A stretch of 64,000 nucleotides of DNA from Siphonodentalium dalli (GCA_032622095.1 CP136067.1:53297899-53361898); one strand, 5' to 3'. Counted from the first letter of the stretch, positions 45,344 through 57,799 are shown. The notes: a model not told the origin generated them from the sequence alone. Made by a program: numbers and translations.

Positions 45344-45790
45344 CCATAACAAAGTTGTGGGGGGTAACTGGAATCAACTCGTCCGTCCGTTCGTCCATTG
45401 TCCATTCGTCGTCCATGTACACAAATTTGTCCGGAGTTTTTCTCAGTCGTTTTTTGATAATTTTCCGTGAAACTTGGCACAGACATCGGCCACCAAGGGA
45501 ACCTTTGCACCTGCGATTATGGATTATGACGTCTGTCAGACTTTGTTTGGTGGAGTTATCCCCCTTTTTCTGCTTAATTTTTTTTCGCAACATGTTTAAT
45601 TTTTTCCGAGCTTTTATTCCTACATTTTTCAGTCAATAGGTTTAGGATTAGGATAAGGGCTTAGGGTTGTGCACTCTGCTATGGGAATCTGTTATTTTAT
45701 TATTTTAACTAAATGTTTACTTAGTGTTTTAAAAACACGGGGTATCCTTAATCCCATTGGGAAAGTTACATCTCTAATTTTGTGAGTCAG
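45290..45790 (+). repeat. CCGT-rich dispersed repeat with 37-bp C run, copy 2
   Basis: C run 45304-45340, then CGTCCGTCCGTT, GGCACAGACATCGGCCACCA and GTGGAGTTATCCCCC as in 28890-29520. Ends ATCCCATTGGGAAAG some 50 bp before exon 7. Confidence 0.7.
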
Positions 45791-45839
45791 ATTGACTGAA
45801 CTATTGCCATAATGTCCTGTGTTTTCTCCCTTTTTTCAG

Positions 45840-46034
45840 AAAGGTGTACATTCAGCAACATTTGTTTGCTATATGTGTGATCACGTATTACCGGTGTTAT
45901 CAGAAATTACAACAGATGGTGAGAGCTCTAACACACAGCTTGAAGTTCTCAAAGTGTTCGCAGAAATCTCAGAATTCTGTGGTGAATACGAAAAGAAGGA
46001 GGACAGAATAGAATATGTCTACTCCACGCTAGTC
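45840..46034 (+). CDS. API5: API5 exon 7 (residues 252-316)
   Basis: Starts KGVHSATFVCYMCDHVLP after CTTTTTTCAG and ends EYVYSTLV before GTAAGT. The first lysine lies in the SK-G/N-VHS context that includes the acetylated lysine reported in human API5 (K251, from memory). QLEVLKVFAEISEFCG is a well-conserved ARM-like helix. Confidence 0.95.
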
Positions 46035-46299
46035 GTAAGTTTTTCTGTTCAATGCATGATAATAATAAAACATGTGATAGTATAAAGATAACATAATTTT
46101 GAAGGGCATTACATGATTACGAAGGGCATTAGCAGCTGTCAGAACTGATTAACAGTACAATATCTTATTAGAGAGCTGTGACAATGTTAAGGGCTGCTAA
46201 AATGGATGCAGGGTGCTGTTAAATCATCTTTGTATGGCATGATGCCCCCACTCAAAGATTATGGGGTAAACTGGATTACATGCGAACCGTCTGTCTGTA

Positions 46300-46970
46300 C
46301 ATCAGAGCACAAATCTAAATTTGGTATGGATGTTCCCTGTCAGGAGGCCTTTCTAAATAGTGCCCAATGATGTTTTTTCATTTCCCGTTCTAGAGTTATC
46401 CTTCTTTATTTATCTGAAAATAATTTATTTCTGTTTGTCCACACAGCAAATCAGTCATGGTTATCAGATTTCAATGAAATTTGGTATGGAGGTTTACCAT
46501 CAGGATTGCTTTCAAATGAGGGACCAATGATGCTGTTTGCAATTTTTCTTTCTAGAGATCCTTCTTGTTTTTTCCGGAAAGAATGGTTTTTCTAGATATC
46601 TCAACCAAGGATTGGCGGATTGCAATGAAATTTGGTATGGGTGTTTTACCATCGATATGGCTTCAGAGAAGTTTTCATTGGTTATGTTCGCATTCTTGTT
46701 CTAGAGTTATTCTTCTTTGTTTATCTTGATATTTTTAAAGAGGTCAGCTGGCAGTATCCTCATAAGTTTGTTAGGCTCATGTTTTTCTTATTTCTGTGCT
46801 CACATATTCATGTACCAGCATTCATGTTGCATGATTTATACTGTCCACACAGGCTATGCGATGTCCTAAAAATCTTGGAAAGTATTCAATTGTTTAAGTT
46901 TAAAAACTGTCTGAAGAGTTCTTTTAATGGGATTCCATGTATGAAATGAGATTTTCTCTTCATTTGCATC
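46300..46970. repeat. Diverged ~155-bp tandem repeat in intron 7
   Basis: Units carry AATTTGGTATGG at about 46319, 46478 and 46630 with TCTAGAGTTATCCTTCTT-type sequence between. Confidence 0.5.
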
Positions 46971-46971
46971 C

Positions 46972-47610
46972 TATTACTTCTAGGTACATCCTATTACTTC
47001 TAGGTACATCCTATTACTTCTAGGTACATCATATTACTTCTTCTAGGTACATCCTATTACTTCTAGAAGATCCTATTACTTCTAGGTACAATCATATTAC
47101 TTCTTCTAAGTACATTCTATTGCTTCTATGTACATCATATTACTTCTAGGTACATCCTATTACTTCTAAGTACATCCTATTACTTCTAGGTGCATCCTAT
47201 TACTTCTAGGTATGTCCTACTACTTCTATGTCCTACTACTTCTAAGTACATCCTATTACTTCTAGGTACATCCTATTACTTCTAGGTACATTCTATTGCT
47301 TCTATATGTACATCCTATTACTTCTAGGACATCCTATTACTTCTAGGTACATCCTATTACTTCTAGGTACATACCCTATTACTTCTAGGTACATCCTATT
47401 ACTTCTAGGTACATTCTATTGCTTTTATATGTACATCCTATTACTTCTAGGACATCCTATTACTTCTAGGTACATTCTATTGCTTCTATGTACATCCTAT
47501 TGCTTCTAGGTACAAACTATTGCTTCTAGGTACATTATATTGCTTCTAGGTACAAACTATTGCTTCTAGGTACATTCTATTGCTTCTAGGTACATCCTAT
47601 TACTTCTAGG
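46972..47610 (+). repeat. 20-bp minisatellite (TAGGTACATCCTATTACTTC)
   Basis: About 30 units, mostly 20 bp, with variants (TCCTAT/TTCTAT/AACTAT; ATTACTTC/ATTGCTTC) and occasional deletions. A 67-codon Tyr/Leu-rich frame is a reading of the array. Not a CRISPR: there are no unique spacers. Confidence 0.9.
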
Positions 47611-47654
47611 TAGATTTCTCGCTAAAGTTTCTGAACACGTGCACCTTAAAATTT

Positions 47655-50085
47655 GCATGCAGTCTGTAAGACAATAATGGTCATGTGCAGACCTGTTTAC
47701 TTTCAAAATGGGAAATAGGGAGATTTGTCCTCAGAAATAGGGAGATTTAGTGAAAAATAGGGAGATTTTTTTCAATGTCAGTATCATGGAAAAAACTTCA
47801 TATTTTCATTTAAATGTCATATAGACTGTTTGTTGCATTTGGTTTGCATCGGCCATATTAACGGCCTTGACACCAAGTGTCTCTAAAATCACTGAATCAT
47901 TGGGAATAAAATTACGATTTTCCCGTTATGGATCACGTTTTATTTCGATTAAAACTATATTTGCACACTATAAAATGGTGCTCTCGGATAAATTTTTTGC
48001 CAAATATATTCAGTAACATCAGGTAACATTGGTGAATTTAAAGAGAGTACACATTGAGGTCCGCTCGATTCGCGTTCTGTTATTGGCTAAATGCGTAAAA
48101 CCGACATCATTCGCTGGCCAAATTTTATCCTATATTTAGATTATGTATGACGTCAGGAAATTCCCAGCTCAACGTGATCTCTTAAAGTTTTTGGCGCACC
48201 GTGAGTAAATTGTTTTCAGATGTATGGGGGAAGTGTCCCGTTTAATCTATAATTTATTTTGATTCATTTTAACAACACCACTCTCTCTAAAACTGCAATT
48301 CAGTTACAATTGTCTGCATTATTAGTCAAAACTAGTTCGCATTGTACCTATTGTTGTACCAGTGATTACACGCACGTGTTTTCTGTTTACTTCTGTCTGG
48401 CACCGGTTTTTAACCTTGACATTGCAGTCAATACATTCGCCCCGTATAGATCTTGTGTAAAGTAAACAATTCATTCGTGCCTACATTGTGTATTACGATC
48501 GAGAAATGTGCTTTCTCTTAGTGAATTCTGAGTAATCGTGTTCAATATAAAATGACAAGACAATGCTGATAATTAATTTGCGGTAAATGCAGCCTTGCGC
48601 ACTAATTAATATTTCGAATTGCTTCTCGCACTTTTATTTTAAAAATAACCGCGTATGTCTCGTGAGCACGTGTTTTCAAATAAACATAACTAATGTATTA
48701 CAATGTCATTTCTTTGATTTTTCACATCATGATATGGCCATTTTACTGGAGTATTTCGCAATGTTAAAGCGCGGGGAATAAACATTTTCTGAATCAAACA
48801 AAACGGCCCATACACATTTGTGCTTCCGATTATTATCATTGCTACTCTGACGTCGCGGCAATGTTCCCAGATTTTTTCATCGTCATCAGCTGATCAATAA
48901 ATTCAATGGCAACTCGAGTAATTGTCAATTGATACTAACTCTAAGATATATTCTGTTTGAATTTTCAATGAATGTCATTTATTTATTACCGAATGGGTAA
49001 TAGTTATAGCCATGATAGATGCCATTCCCCACTGCCAATCGGCAAACCTCGGTGATTTCCGTACGCAAAATCCGAGAAGTTGCGATTGTCCCCACTGCGT
49101 GCCCCACATGACAACAACACGTGTTCACAGACCTGTACTAGTACATATTTCCTGCGCACGTAATCAGTGGGTGTTTCTTGGCGGGAATGTTTTTTAAATA
49201 AACCATTTGGATTGAATCATGTGTCCCCATTCGTTCGTATTTTTCGATTATATTGTGGAGAATATACTCAAGATTATGTATTTGTCAATGCGCTTTAAAT
49301 TCATAATTTATTTGGGTATTAATCTAAGCAATTCCCGTGCCCACATCATTGGGCTGAATTGGCATGACGTACGTTGGGACGTGTAACGTTCTCATTCTTC
49401 AACAATGCGTGAACAGAAAATATAAAATCTTGGTGCAACTTTCCGATCAAAACTTTATTGAATTGTCAAAATTTGTCACTCAATGTATCAAAATAAAAAA
49501 AAGAAATATCACCCAGTAAGCCCTATCATTTTTATAAATAATACTCAATATAAAATTGGCAACATAGTCAACTGAGCCGGGAATTTCCTGACGTCGGTTT
49601 TACGTATTTAGCCTGTTATTGTGTAATGCGTATACAAAACACGGAATACCACAAAAACGGAAACGGAACTTTCACCGACACAAAACAAAAAAAAAGTTTA
49701 AATAAGCAATATAATAATTTGAGTCGGCGGTATTAAAGCAGTCGGTTGGGATGAGCAGAAACACTTTATTATGTGTGGCCAAAAAGGAAGGCTTCTTGTT
49801 TGATATATTATAATCCTTGTCTGGACATTGAAGACCCATTACTTACTCAACGCTGTTAAACAAAAGAGTAGACGTTGTGTCAACATTGTGTCAATGTTTG
49901 ACTCGCAGGCGATACATTTTAATTGATTTGTAACACTATAGCATGCATGGCTTATCGCTTGATACAGCCGTCGGCTAATTTTGGTTTTATCTTTTAAATC
50001 GGGAGAAATGACACAAATCAGGAGACTCCCGCCAAAATCGGGAAAGTAAACAGGTCTGGTCATGTGTGTCATTGTGCAGTCTGTG
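47655..50085. mobile_element. About 2.4-kb inverted-repeat-bounded element in intron 7
   Basis: Left GTCATGTGCAGACCTGTTTA then CTTTC...GGGAGATTT; right, the inverse of GACCAGACCTGTTTACTTTC. A second inverted pair is nested inside: GGCTAAATGCGTAAAACCGA through GACGTCAGGAAATTCCCAGC (about 48085-48170) and its inverse (about 49570-49612). No transposase frame is recognised. No clear target duplication. Confidence 0.55.
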
Positions 50086-50234
50086 TAAACATACGCTGAG
50101 AGTCATGCTGACATACTGTCTATCATAATCTCGTCGAAATTTCATTTCCTTGCAACTTGCTGGCTTCCTCCAAATTACGTCACATCACGTTACATTAATC
50201 ACTTCAATTGGACACTTTTATCTTTGAACTACTA

Positions 50235-50450
50235 ATAGTGAGCTCTGCGGGGTATGCAAGTCTCCCATAGGAATCCTTGCATATATAAGAGAATACATTT
50301 ACCATCTTAACAATATTTACCATGACCTTTTAAGCCAGTGCATCCTATTTATATACAAGGCTCCCTATGGGAGACTCACATATATAAGAGAATGCACTGG
50401 CACATGATCTTTAATACTGCACCAGCACTGCTCCATCATGAAAGGGTTAA
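50235..50450. mobile_element. TTAA hairpin MITE, copy in intron 7
   Basis: Right end CATCATGAAAGGGTTAA at 50450; hairpins TGCAAGTCTCCCATAGGAAT and GGCTCCCTATGGGAGACTC. Left end degenerate. About 170 bp before exon 8. Confidence 0.65.
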
Positions 50451-50620
50451 GACTATTCCTTGTTCTTGCAATGTTGACAAAAGTGTGTACAAGTAATCTA
50501 CCCCACCTGCTATTGGAATATTTGTGGCCCCCTCACTTCTAAATTATTTGTGAGCTCCCACTTCCAAGCAATTTTGGACCCCTTTTGGTTGAATTTCTAA
50601 TTGCAAGATATCTTTTGCAG

Positions 50621-50799
50621 AAATATATGCCACTGCCACCTCCCGAGGACAGCGAGGAGGTACCGACAGGTGACGAACCAAAGCTGCAGTTCTCTACTGT
50701 TGAATGCTTGCTGTTTGCATTTCACAACCTTGGGCGTCACTGTGAAAGTTTCTTAACTGATGAGAAAAATGCTGAGCGACTAAAAGATTTTAGACTCAG
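50621..50799 (+). CDS. API5: API5 exon 8 (residues 317-376)
   Basis: Starts KYMPLPPPEDSEEVPTGDEP after TCTTTTGCAG and ends LKDFRL plus two bases of Arg376. The proline/acid loop is the variable linker of the family; EPKLQFSTVECLLFAFHNLG is conserved. The donor is GTAGAT, a weak match. The leucine zipper begins here (Leu370). Confidence 0.95.
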
Positions 50800-50961
50800 G
50801 TAGATATTATAGATCATATTCCATTTCTAATATTTTTAGGTGGATATCAACAATTGGCTCGAGTGGCTGAGACCTGATGTTAATTTTTAAATATTTTTGA
50901 ATTTATTATATATTTCTGGAAGTCATAATTTGGGATAGTTTTTGACAACTTTTATTTGCAG

Positions 50962-51055
50962 ACTACAATACTTTGCCCGTGGTTTACAAGTTTACATACG
51001 GCAACTGAAAGCAGCTTTATTGGGAAAGTCTAAAGAGGCTCTCAAGACAGACGAG
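50962..51055 (+). CDS. API5: API5 exon 9 (residues 376-407), leucine zipper
   Basis: Continues RLQYFARGLQVYIRQLKAAL and ends EALKTDE before GTAAGT. Leucines at 370, 377, 384 and 391 form the heptad zipper at the same positions reported for human API5. The intron in front is the shortest in the gene, 162 bp. Confidence 0.95.
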
Positions 51056-51074
51056 GTAAGTAGAGTCCATGCTA

Positions 51075-51474
51075 TTAACCCTTTACCCAACAGAAGGGCC
51101 CTGTGCCAATGCATTCTCTTATATATGCGAGTCGACCATAGGTCGCCTCGCATATATAAGAGAATGCATTGGCTTAACACATTAAAAATCATAAAATTGT
51201 TAAAGAATGTAAGAAAAAATGGTAAAAAGTGTTAAAAAAATAATTTTTTTAGGCCAATGCATTCTCTTATATATGCGAGGCAACCTATGGTCGACTCGCA
51301 TATATAAGAGAATGCATTGGCACATGGCATAACTGTAACCATCACAATGTGGTCAATGAGCCGGTTCCAATGATATCCATATTTGTATGGTTTTATTGAG
51401 ACAGACCCAAGATATTTTAGGCTGTTGAAGCTTTATTTGGCCGGTTTTGGCCGGTTTGTTGGGTAAAGGGTTAA
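51075..51474. mobile_element. Complete 400-bp TTAA MITE in intron 9
   Basis: TTAACCCTTTACCCAACA at the left and its exact inverse at the right, TTAA included. Two hairpins, each about 70 bp, built on GCCAATGCATTCTCTTATAT and its inverse, are separated by about 90 bp of AT-rich DNA. The element begins 20 bp after the exon 9 donor. Confidence 0.85.
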
Positions 51475-51829
51475 GAGACATAGATCTTTTTCTTGGCTCA
51501 GATGTGTTGTGAGTGGGTGAAACAAATTATTATGTCAGTGAGAATTTGACATATTTTACAACACATACACTATTCCTACAAATTCTGCAAGCAAACAAAT
51601 CCTTCTCTCCAAACACCACACTGTCATCATTTCTAATCAGAAGCTTTATTATTCCCGCAAACAGTCAATGTTTGGGACATATAGACTGGGCTCCGTCGAT
51701 ACATCTAAGCACTTATCCTTATGACTCGTTAGTAAGGGAAGCCTAATAACTGCATTGTGATGGCATCTTTCGGAATTATTCTCACATGTAATAAATTTTA
51801 TGTTGTATATTGGAGATGTTCTGATAAGA

Positions 51830-51985
51830 TTTCCATATAAACTGAGGTTGGTTCTAAGATTTCCATCTAAACTGAGGTTGGTTCTAAGAGTTCCATATAA
51901 AGTTATAAACTGAGGTTGTGATGGGGATATGGTTCTAAAAATTCCATATAAACTGAGGTTGTGTTTGTTGGGAAATAAGTATGTT
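51830..51985. repeat. Short tandem repeat, intron 9
   Basis: Four units of about 30-55 bp share TTCCATATAAACTGAGGTTG and GGTTCTAA. Confidence 0.7.
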
Positions 51986-52045
51986 TACACCAATGTTTAC
52001 ATGTTTTCTCCCTGAATTTATTACTATTATTCTATTCTTTTGTAG

Positions 52046-52162
52046 AACAAGATAAAAGTGGTTGCATTGAAGACGACATCGAACATTAATAACCTGATTC
52101 GCGACCTGTTCCACAACCCACCGTCATATAAAACAACCATTGTTTTATCATGGAAGCCTGCT
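52046..52162 (+). CDS. API5: API5 exon 10 (residues 408-446)
   Basis: Starts NKIKVVALKTTSNINNLIRD after TTCTTTTGTAG and ends YKTTIVLSWKPA before GTAAGT; 39 whole codons. It is the last folded part of the ARM-like half; the LFHNPPSYK and LSWKP motifs are hallmarks of the family. Confidence 0.95.
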
Positions 52163-52597
52163 GTAAGTGATACAACAAAAATTAATGTTCTGTTTCTCAG
52201 ACACCTGCATCCTCATAAAAATGTGGCCCACTGAATTCTTTTTATGGCCCACCGAAAATAAATATTATAAATCATCAAGGGATTGTTACACCTAGTTATG
52301 GCTGACTGATTGCTAGACCTTGTCTTCTTAGTCCACAACAGCTAGGGATATCGGTTGGGTTGATGATGTTTTTGACTGAGTCCTGCCCCGTGGCTCTTCT
52401 ATAACGGACTTTCATTCAAAAGACGTACTACATGTGATTAGTCATCTAACATGTCCGTGATTAATCAGTCTTCAAAAAGGTATAGTGATGATACAATCGT
52501 TTTATGTATTGTTTACATGCATTTTCTGATAGCAACGCAGATCAAAGTTGTCTGGAAATCAAGGCTTTGTTTACTTATAAATCTTGTTGCTTTGACG

Positions 52598-52840
52598 TTT
52601 AACGGATCTCTGATATATGCATGTTTGATACCATGATGCTTGGGAAAGGCTGCCCTCTATGTTCATATATGCAAAGCTTCCATATCACCTACTCTGAAGA
52701 CATACAAACAAGCTTACTCCCGCTCATGATTCTGGGCATAAAGTCCATTATAGAAGAGTAACGGAATGGGACTCGGTCCAATATAACATCATTCCAACGG
52801 ATATCCCAAGCTGTTGTGGACCTAGAAGACTTGGTCTAAC
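52598..52840 (+). repeat. Dispersed repeat shared with 5770-5956
   Basis: Longer copy of the repeat at 5770, with about 60 additional bases in the middle. In intron 10. Confidence 0.6.
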
Positions 52841-53029
52841 TGATTGCTTGTTGTCTTGAAAAATTATGGATCTGTTGTCGGCACATTAAATGGCAATTTA
52901 TTCGACAATATTATTTTCTGAAATTACACGACGTGCAAGAAGAGAACGTGATTGTTCCAACAAACTTTATCTGACTTTGAGATCATTCTTGATGTTATAG
53001 TTTAAAGAAATAAGTTCTCTGGTGCCAGG

Positions 53030-55275
53030 TTATACCACAGTCCCTAGGAATCACTGTTAGTTGAATAAAATATTATTTAATAATATTAAATCAATATATT
53101 ATATTATATTATTATACTAATATAAAGACCAGTTTGACGAGTAAAAATTTTGTGTTCTGCATTTTCATTGGCAGATGATTTGCACGAAATTACAAGAGTG
53201 AAAATTTTATGCCACACAAACATTCGCGCTTTCTGATTTTTATAATCATATTCCGTATTTTTTTCTTGAAATGATGGTGTATTCAGATTGTTAGTATCTT
53301 TCCCCACTTACGAGAAAATAGCTGTTACTCGAATATTCTTTCAGGTGCAAACTGGGTGGAATTCTTTATGATTTAGGAAAAACACATCCATTCTATAAAT
53401 ACCAGTTTACTTATTCGCAACCGGTAATTGTTAAAACACGTGACATGCAGCCAGTGCTCTGAGTACGAAATCGGCATTGATTACCGGATTAATGGCTACA
53501 ATGCTCAATTCTCATTCAGATAATTCGAATAGTACGGATTATGGTGCTTCCTCCTTCCAGTTCTCTTGATTGAGAGCTTTAATACACGTGTTTACACGTG
53601 GAATATTACTCAACTTAATTTTACCCGTGATCATGTTCGTTGAATTAAAATCACATGCGACGACCATATACATCTCCTTTGTCATTCGATTCGTGTTCGC
53701 TCCTCATGCGCTGCACTGTTCTTATTCACTGGTGAAGTTACTAGTTCTACATGGCCAGACCTGGAACCCGTTGTGCAAAAGAACTCATAGATTCCCTTCA
53801 CGTTTCGCTATGGTAAATATATAGTCTAGTGCTTTACATATACCGTACCCAACATTCAAAGGTCTTTATATCTACGCGTTGTGCATACGCCACAAGCACA
53901 CACGCGACCTGTCTGCATCCTACCCTATTAAACCGACCAACTAGTTTTGCGATATTTAGTAAGAGCGATGTAATAATAAATAAGCAAATTTTAACTTACC
54001 TGATCAAATAAGTCTTTCCTGTCCCACATTGGCCCGTAACAATTATGTTATGCCCATTTAAAACTTGGTGCAAACAATGTGCCTGTTGTATGTTGAGATT
54101 CATTTCAACTTGTGAGAATATCGGAGAGAAATGGTGATGTGGCGAAAAAACACGCGCCCAAATGGTCAAACATGTCACATGGAATGAGGTAATTAGTGTT
54201 CATGCACGCTTGGGTAATCATAGGGTCAATGAACAACTTTCATACCGGGGTGTACTCAGAAAAAGAAAAAAAACACGAATAAGGCAAATATAAAAAAAAA
54301 AACGAGATTAACATACCATGCCGACCCTATTTTAGTACCCTCCTAAATGTTTTTTTATTTGCATATCTTTTATGTAAATTTCTCTCTTATGCCCGAAATT
54401 TATGTTTGGAAGAATAATATAAATAAAACTAATAAAACGTACTCGCCCTTCCGCCCCATTTGAAAATAAAGTTGAATGTAAATCCAGCAATTTATTTATA
54501 TTGGCCTAACAAGATTTCTATATCTGTGATTGTTATGTGCTAGGAACAAAGGCTGGATTTTACAGGACTTGGCAAATAAGAACATCGCGATGATCGGATA
54601 GACCAATTTATTTGTTTTGAATTGAATTAAAAAAGTGGTATCCAGCATACAAAATAAGGAAATAAAATGCACATTAAAGCCACACCATTCAAAAAAATAT
54701 TATTGGTTATGTTGTGAGAACGCTATTCGAATTTTAATTATCAACCCGATATCACCATTTCAACATGAGATGTCCGGGATCCGTTTCGTATTTTAGTCAA
54801 ATTTTGGGGTACGCTGGGAAAACTTTGAGAAACGATATTGCGAATTTGCTTTAAGGAACTGCTAATAGGGAACTGAAGAGAGACACTTCCTGTGCGTCAT
54901 TAAATGATTTTCAATAAATGTGAATTTATGCTGATATTTGGATGGAAAATCACGATTTATACAACTCAGACAAGGTAGAGTTGATATGACCCAATGAGCG
55001 CATTAAGAACAATTAACTTCATTGTCACATGTCAATTGTGGGGAGATAAATGCATTTTTTTCGAACGAAAAATCGAATTGTTCATTTTAGTGATAGATCA
55101 CAGTGAGTGGTATGAGCCAATCAGAGAATGGTTTGCATAATAACAAAATCTGATTTTGCCTAACTGGTAGTTATATCTATATAGTAGAGATAATATATTT
55201 ATTTATTATACTTTAATCAAGTTCAATATTACATGGACAGTGATTCCTAGGACTGTGATTATACCACACAACAAA
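53030..55275 (-). mobile_element. 2.2-kb inverted-repeat insertion carrying an antisense exon
   Basis: CACAGTCCCTAGGAATCACT at about 53036 and its near-exact inverse CAGTGATTCCTAGGACTGTG at about 55239 form the ends, with AT-rich inner flanks on both sides. The span encloses the antisense Walker A exon at 54000-54103. No clear target duplication. Confidence 0.45.
54000..54103 (-). CDS. Antisense exon with Walker A motif (PIF1-helicase-like), lone
   Basis: On the - strand, an ATG at 54103 opens 34 codons, MNLNIQQAHCLHQVLNGHN and on to IIVTGQCGTGKTYLI, then AG at the junction with a consensus donor, CAG|GTAAGT. GQCGTGKT is a perfect Walker A loop. The preceding Q-x-x-H-x-L-x-x-V-L-x-G-x-N-I-x-V-T-G pattern is that of PIF1-like helicases and related P-loop proteins of mobile elements. 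No downstream exon is recognised within the insertion, so it may be the surviving first exon of a transposon gene. The frame also extends upstream to an ATG at 54178. Confidence 0.5.
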
Positions 55276-56350
55276 CATATATAATATAATATGGTGTTTT
55301 TCTGAAACCAAATTCAACCAATGGCTCATTATATTTTTGATGAAATCAAGTTGAATTATGAAATAAACAGGATGCATTGCTGTGTATGGTCAAATTTGGT
55401 AACATTAACTGTAGGGTCATGCGAAGCTCAGATTTTGGTTTGAATCAAAACGTAGTATCCCAAATCTAATTGCCAGTCATAAAGAGTACTGAAAATATGA
55501 TTAATATATGGCATGACATCGGTAAATTATAAATCACAATTTAAGATATAATGAGAATAGTCTAGAAGGATGTTGCTAGTTTTGATTCTGAAATTGCTTT
55601 CATGGTAATGGCACAAAGCAGGGCATTACATAGTATATAATGCAACTCTACTTAGCGTTTTGAGACTGTAATAAGCATGGCATGGAAGTAGGTCATCGGA
55701 CCGTGGGCTCTTTGTACCTTACAACCCAAAGGTTGAGAATTCTTTTATGTATGCTCACATGTTTTGCTTCTGATTAAAAAGTGTACAATGCAAATTTTGG
55801 ATAACCAGTTTCTGAGGAATTTAAAGTGATGTGAAACACTCCGGTAGGGCACCTGATCAAATAGAAATGGAGAATAATCTTGCTCAAAGTAGTTATTTTT
55901 ACAAATATTATATCCAAATTGACAACACAACACCATCATTCTTATATATTAATTAAATGCAGTGACGCGTGATGGCGAAATCATTTTTGTTAGTTTATCT
56001 CTGATAGTTACGTCCCGAATTGAGAAGTTAATATTTACATATGAGTGTAGTTCAGACGATGTTTTCTATTTAGTGGTATGGTACGGTAGATTTTTTTGAA
56101 TTTTTCGGCCTTGTTATTAGAACACTACATTCCTCCAGTTGGCATAGCACCTGAATACTAACTTTATCAGTTTCACACAAGCAAACAAGTCTATAATATG
56201 TCTTTGAAGCTAATTTGAAAGGTAATTTTATAAGATTCAAGACTGATACGTTCAGTCAACACATATGCAAATATGGTGAATTAAGGAATGGACAACTAAA
56301 TATTGAACATATTTTACTAAAAATTCATGATGGAACTCAAACCAACACAA
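55276..56350. other. Intron 10 stretch, nothing recognised
   Basis: AT-rich, no coding or repeat boundaries that I can support. Confidence 0.35.
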
Positions 56351-56359
56351 AAGAACAAT

Positions 56360-56665
56360 AGTTGTTTTTAGTCCATTTTAGGTCAAGTTTTTCCAAAAAC
56401 TCACAATGCCTTGAGTTAAAAAAACAGCCAGGTCCTCGTATTGTGGGTGGAGTTATGGCCCTTAATTAGTTATTTTTTGTGAATTTTGATCACGTTAATG
56501 ATACAACTTGAACAATATCAACTGATTTTTTATATTCGGTATATGAGAATTGTTCAATAATATCTTGAGTTTGAAAACTAGCCAGTTCCGCATATTTTGG
56601 GCAGAGTTAAAGCCCTTAATTATTTTGTGTGAATTTTGATCGCGATAGCACCATAGCTTTGATGA
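56360..56665. repeat. Diverged ~135-bp tandem (GGAGTTATGGCCCTTAATTA type)
   Basis: Two units with GCCAGGTCC/GCCAGTTCC and GTTATGGCCCTTAATTA/GTTAAAGCCCTTAATTA, related to 40550-40780. Confidence 0.55.
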
Positions 56666-56689
56666 GGGCAGCTTGTGGGAATATTCAGA

Positions 56690-57085
56690 ATGTCAGGCTA
56701 TATTTAAAAGTACTCAATCCGATTCGATGGTCCCCATATAATCAGATTCCAACAACAACATTTTTTTAAATTCCGCTTCAGTTATCAGAATCGCTTAATT
56801 GCCCAAAAATAATGCTAACCACTGTTCAGAACCCGAAACGTGTCATTTAGCAACATTTTGTTCAACGAAATTTGGCCTTATTATCAACACAAAGGCATGT
56901 GATTTTAGAGTTATCAATCTTCATCCGGAATTTGGTCCGAGACCGTCGGCTCGTCGACTTTTTACCAGGCCACTAATAATTCTCGATGGTGAAAAATAAT
57001 AGATTTCAAAAATAGATATCTAACAACTCTGAGCTTTGATGGGTGGGTTCCTCGACTCGATTCAAATAAAAAGTAATTAAGGTTG
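56690..57085 (-). repeat. Dispersed repeat R, uninterrupted inverted copy
   Basis: Spans both halves of the copy that is split at 27664/28761, including the undisturbed junction (AATGCTAACCACTGTTC near 56811). It shows the pre-insertion arrangement. Confidence 0.7.
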
Positions 57086-57799
57086 TTTAATCAGATAATG
57101 CATCTTTAACAGTTTTGTGTATGATAGCAAATTTACAATTAATTCATTTTCAATCCAAGCCCATGTTTGGTATAGCTACTGCAACTCGAACCCGCATTTC
57201 AGATGCCAATCTTGTTAGTCCTTTTTATCGCCTACTCATTAGAACTATTTCCACACATGCATCACCCTGTTATTTCGACTCACAACCACATTTAATGTAG
57301 GTGTGACAACTAAGCTGAAAAGTTGTTCATAGTTAAACCAAGCGTTAGTTATATACACATATGAAATAGAAGCTTCGTGCAGCATGAATGCATTCAGAAC
57401 CCTGTGTTATTGCTTCTTCTGATTGCCAATACTATAAACTGGCTGTAAACAAATGATCTTCTGGCTGTTCAACAGGCTGTATATTATACTCTCTGGGCAA
57501 CAAAAATATCAACCATGTAACTGTGAGAATGACTATCACTGAAAGTTTATCGTTGCCCAGGATTTGAAATTTTCGAATAAAATCAAATTGAACCTTCATG
57601 GTGATTTTGATTTGATTCGAATACTTGAATTTACACAGGGCGCAAGTCAGCTGATTGTAGGACAATTCTTCACGACTTCCTAAATTTTGTTTCTTTGTGG
57701 TCAAATTTGACTATTTATTTCCAAAATGAGTCGAAAAATCAATACTCACATTGGCCTTGCTGAATCGCTTCAAAAAATCTTCTTTTTTTTACTATCCAG

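Noticed and set aside
45282-45639. Glycine-rich and other frames around the 37-bp C run
   Set aside because: Homopolymer translation within a dispersed repeat that has no conserved frame between copies.
46972-47610. Possible CRISPR array
   Set aside because: Direct tandem repeats without unique spacers in an animal intron; a minisatellite.
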